The translations under genes and the position numbers were made by a program. The notes under the pieces are model-generated. The model was not told where the DNA came from. It was given only the letters and a program-made list of their open reading frames with translations, and made no database searches. A DNA stretch of 5,151 nucleotides. It comes from Alphaproteobacteria bacterium (lineage in GTDB: Bacteria; Pseudomonadota; Alphaproteobacteria; Rhodobacterales; Rhodobacteraceae). Where the stretch lies: NCBI GenBank assembly GCA_024277955.1, contig JAJRUE010000294.1, positions 1 to 5,151 on the forward strand, given 5' to 3'. Below are positions 4,785 to 5,151 of this stretch, piece by piece (position 1 is the first letter of the stretch; each line of letters opens with the position of its first letter).

Positions 4785-5151
4785 ATGGCAAAGGAAAAGT
4801 TCGAACGCACGAAACCGCACGTCAACATCGGCACGATTGGCCACGTTGACCACGGCAAGACGACGCTGACGGCGGCGATCACCAAGTATTTCGGCGACTT
4901 CACGGCGTATGATGAAATCGACGGCGCGCCCGAGGAAAAGGCCCGCGGCATCACGATTTCGACCGCGCATGTGGAATACGAGACCGAGAACCGCCACTAC
5001 GCCCACGTGGACTGCCCCGGCCATGCCGACTACGTGAAGAACATGATCACCGGTGCCGCCCAGATGGACGGCGCGATCCTGGTGGTGTCGGCCGCCGACG
5101 GCCCGATGCCCCAGACCCGCGAGCACATCCTCTTGGGTCGCCAGGTCGGCA
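4785..5151 (+). CDS. tuf: Translation elongation factor Tu (EF-Tu), N-terminal part
   Basis: The first 122 residues are visible and the gene runs off the window (full-length EF-Tu is about 390 residues). EF-Tu is the GTPase that carries aminoacyl-tRNA to the ribosomal A site. The sequence begins MAKEKFERTKPHVNIGTIGHVDHGKTT. The P-loop G1 motif is GHVDHGKT at 19-26, switch I carries RGITIST at 54-60, and the G3 motif DCPGH is at 76-80, followed by the switch II catalytic region with ADYVKNMITGAAQMDGAILVV. All visible key residues are intact. AAGG at 4771-4774 is a plausible ribosome binding site. The gene is not preceded by fusA as in a str operon, so this could be a second tuf copy, such as one ahead of tRNA-Trp/secE/nusG; the window does not show what follows. 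Confidence 0.98.
   Translation, partial: MAKEKFERTKPHVNIGTIGHVDHGKTTLTAAITKYFGDFTAYDEIDGAPEEKARGITISTAHVEYETENRHYAHVDCPGHADYVKNMITGAAQMDGAILVVSAADGPMPQTREHILLGRQVG

Noticed and set aside
4428..5126. Open frame antisense to the lipoprotein tail and tuf
   Set aside because: The plus strand encodes unmistakable EF-Tu; the antisense translation has no family features.

Overview
This window looks like ordinary chromosomal DNA from an alphaproteobacterium, most likely a member of the Rhodobacteraceae (Roseobacter/Rhodobacter relatives). The reasons are the high GC content with strong G/C bias at third codon positions, a 41-residue zinc-independent L36, an alphaproteobacterial-type EF-Tu N-terminus, and a CCCAAATATCCCGGGGG stretch followed by a GC hairpin, which I recall as a common intergenic element of that family. 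The placement is inference from sequence style; no search was run.

Layout, left to right. (1) 2-385 (+): C-terminal end of an acyl-CoA ligase of the phenylacetate-CoA ligase / AMP-binding type. (2) 393-734 (+): small multi-pass membrane protein, 7 bp downstream and probably co-transcribed. (3) 735-975: gene-free, with a 10-bp palindrome, a strong GC-rich inverted repeat and a candidate promoter. (4) 976-1644 (+): exported alanine- and histidine-rich protein with an internal 50-residue duplication and an EF-hand-like loop, closed by a GC-rich hairpin. (5) 1783-2292 (+): GNAT acetyltransferase. (6) 2293-2455: convergent intergenic region with the Rhodobacteraceae-like element and a clear terminator for the minus-strand gene. 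(7) 2456-2581 (-): rpmJ, ribosomal protein L36. (8) 2646-2720 (-): tRNA-Val(GAC) with encoded CCA and a good sigma-70-like promoter. (9) 2893-3753 (+): N-formylglutamate amidohydrolase-family hydrolase, divergent from the tRNA. (10) 3992-4696 (+): lipoprotein with a low-complexity tail. (11) 4785 to the window edge (+): start of tuf (EF-Tu).

The genes do not form one pathway. The translation genes (rpmJ, tRNA-Val, tuf) are housekeeping; the others are single metabolic or envelope genes. I see no mobile element, CRISPR array, phage gene, defence cassette or biosynthetic cluster. The points most worth a second look are the duplicated histidine-containing exported protein, the missing A10-type lysine in the ligase C-terminus, and the intergenic elements. 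I do not see convincing evidence of a new multi-gene system.
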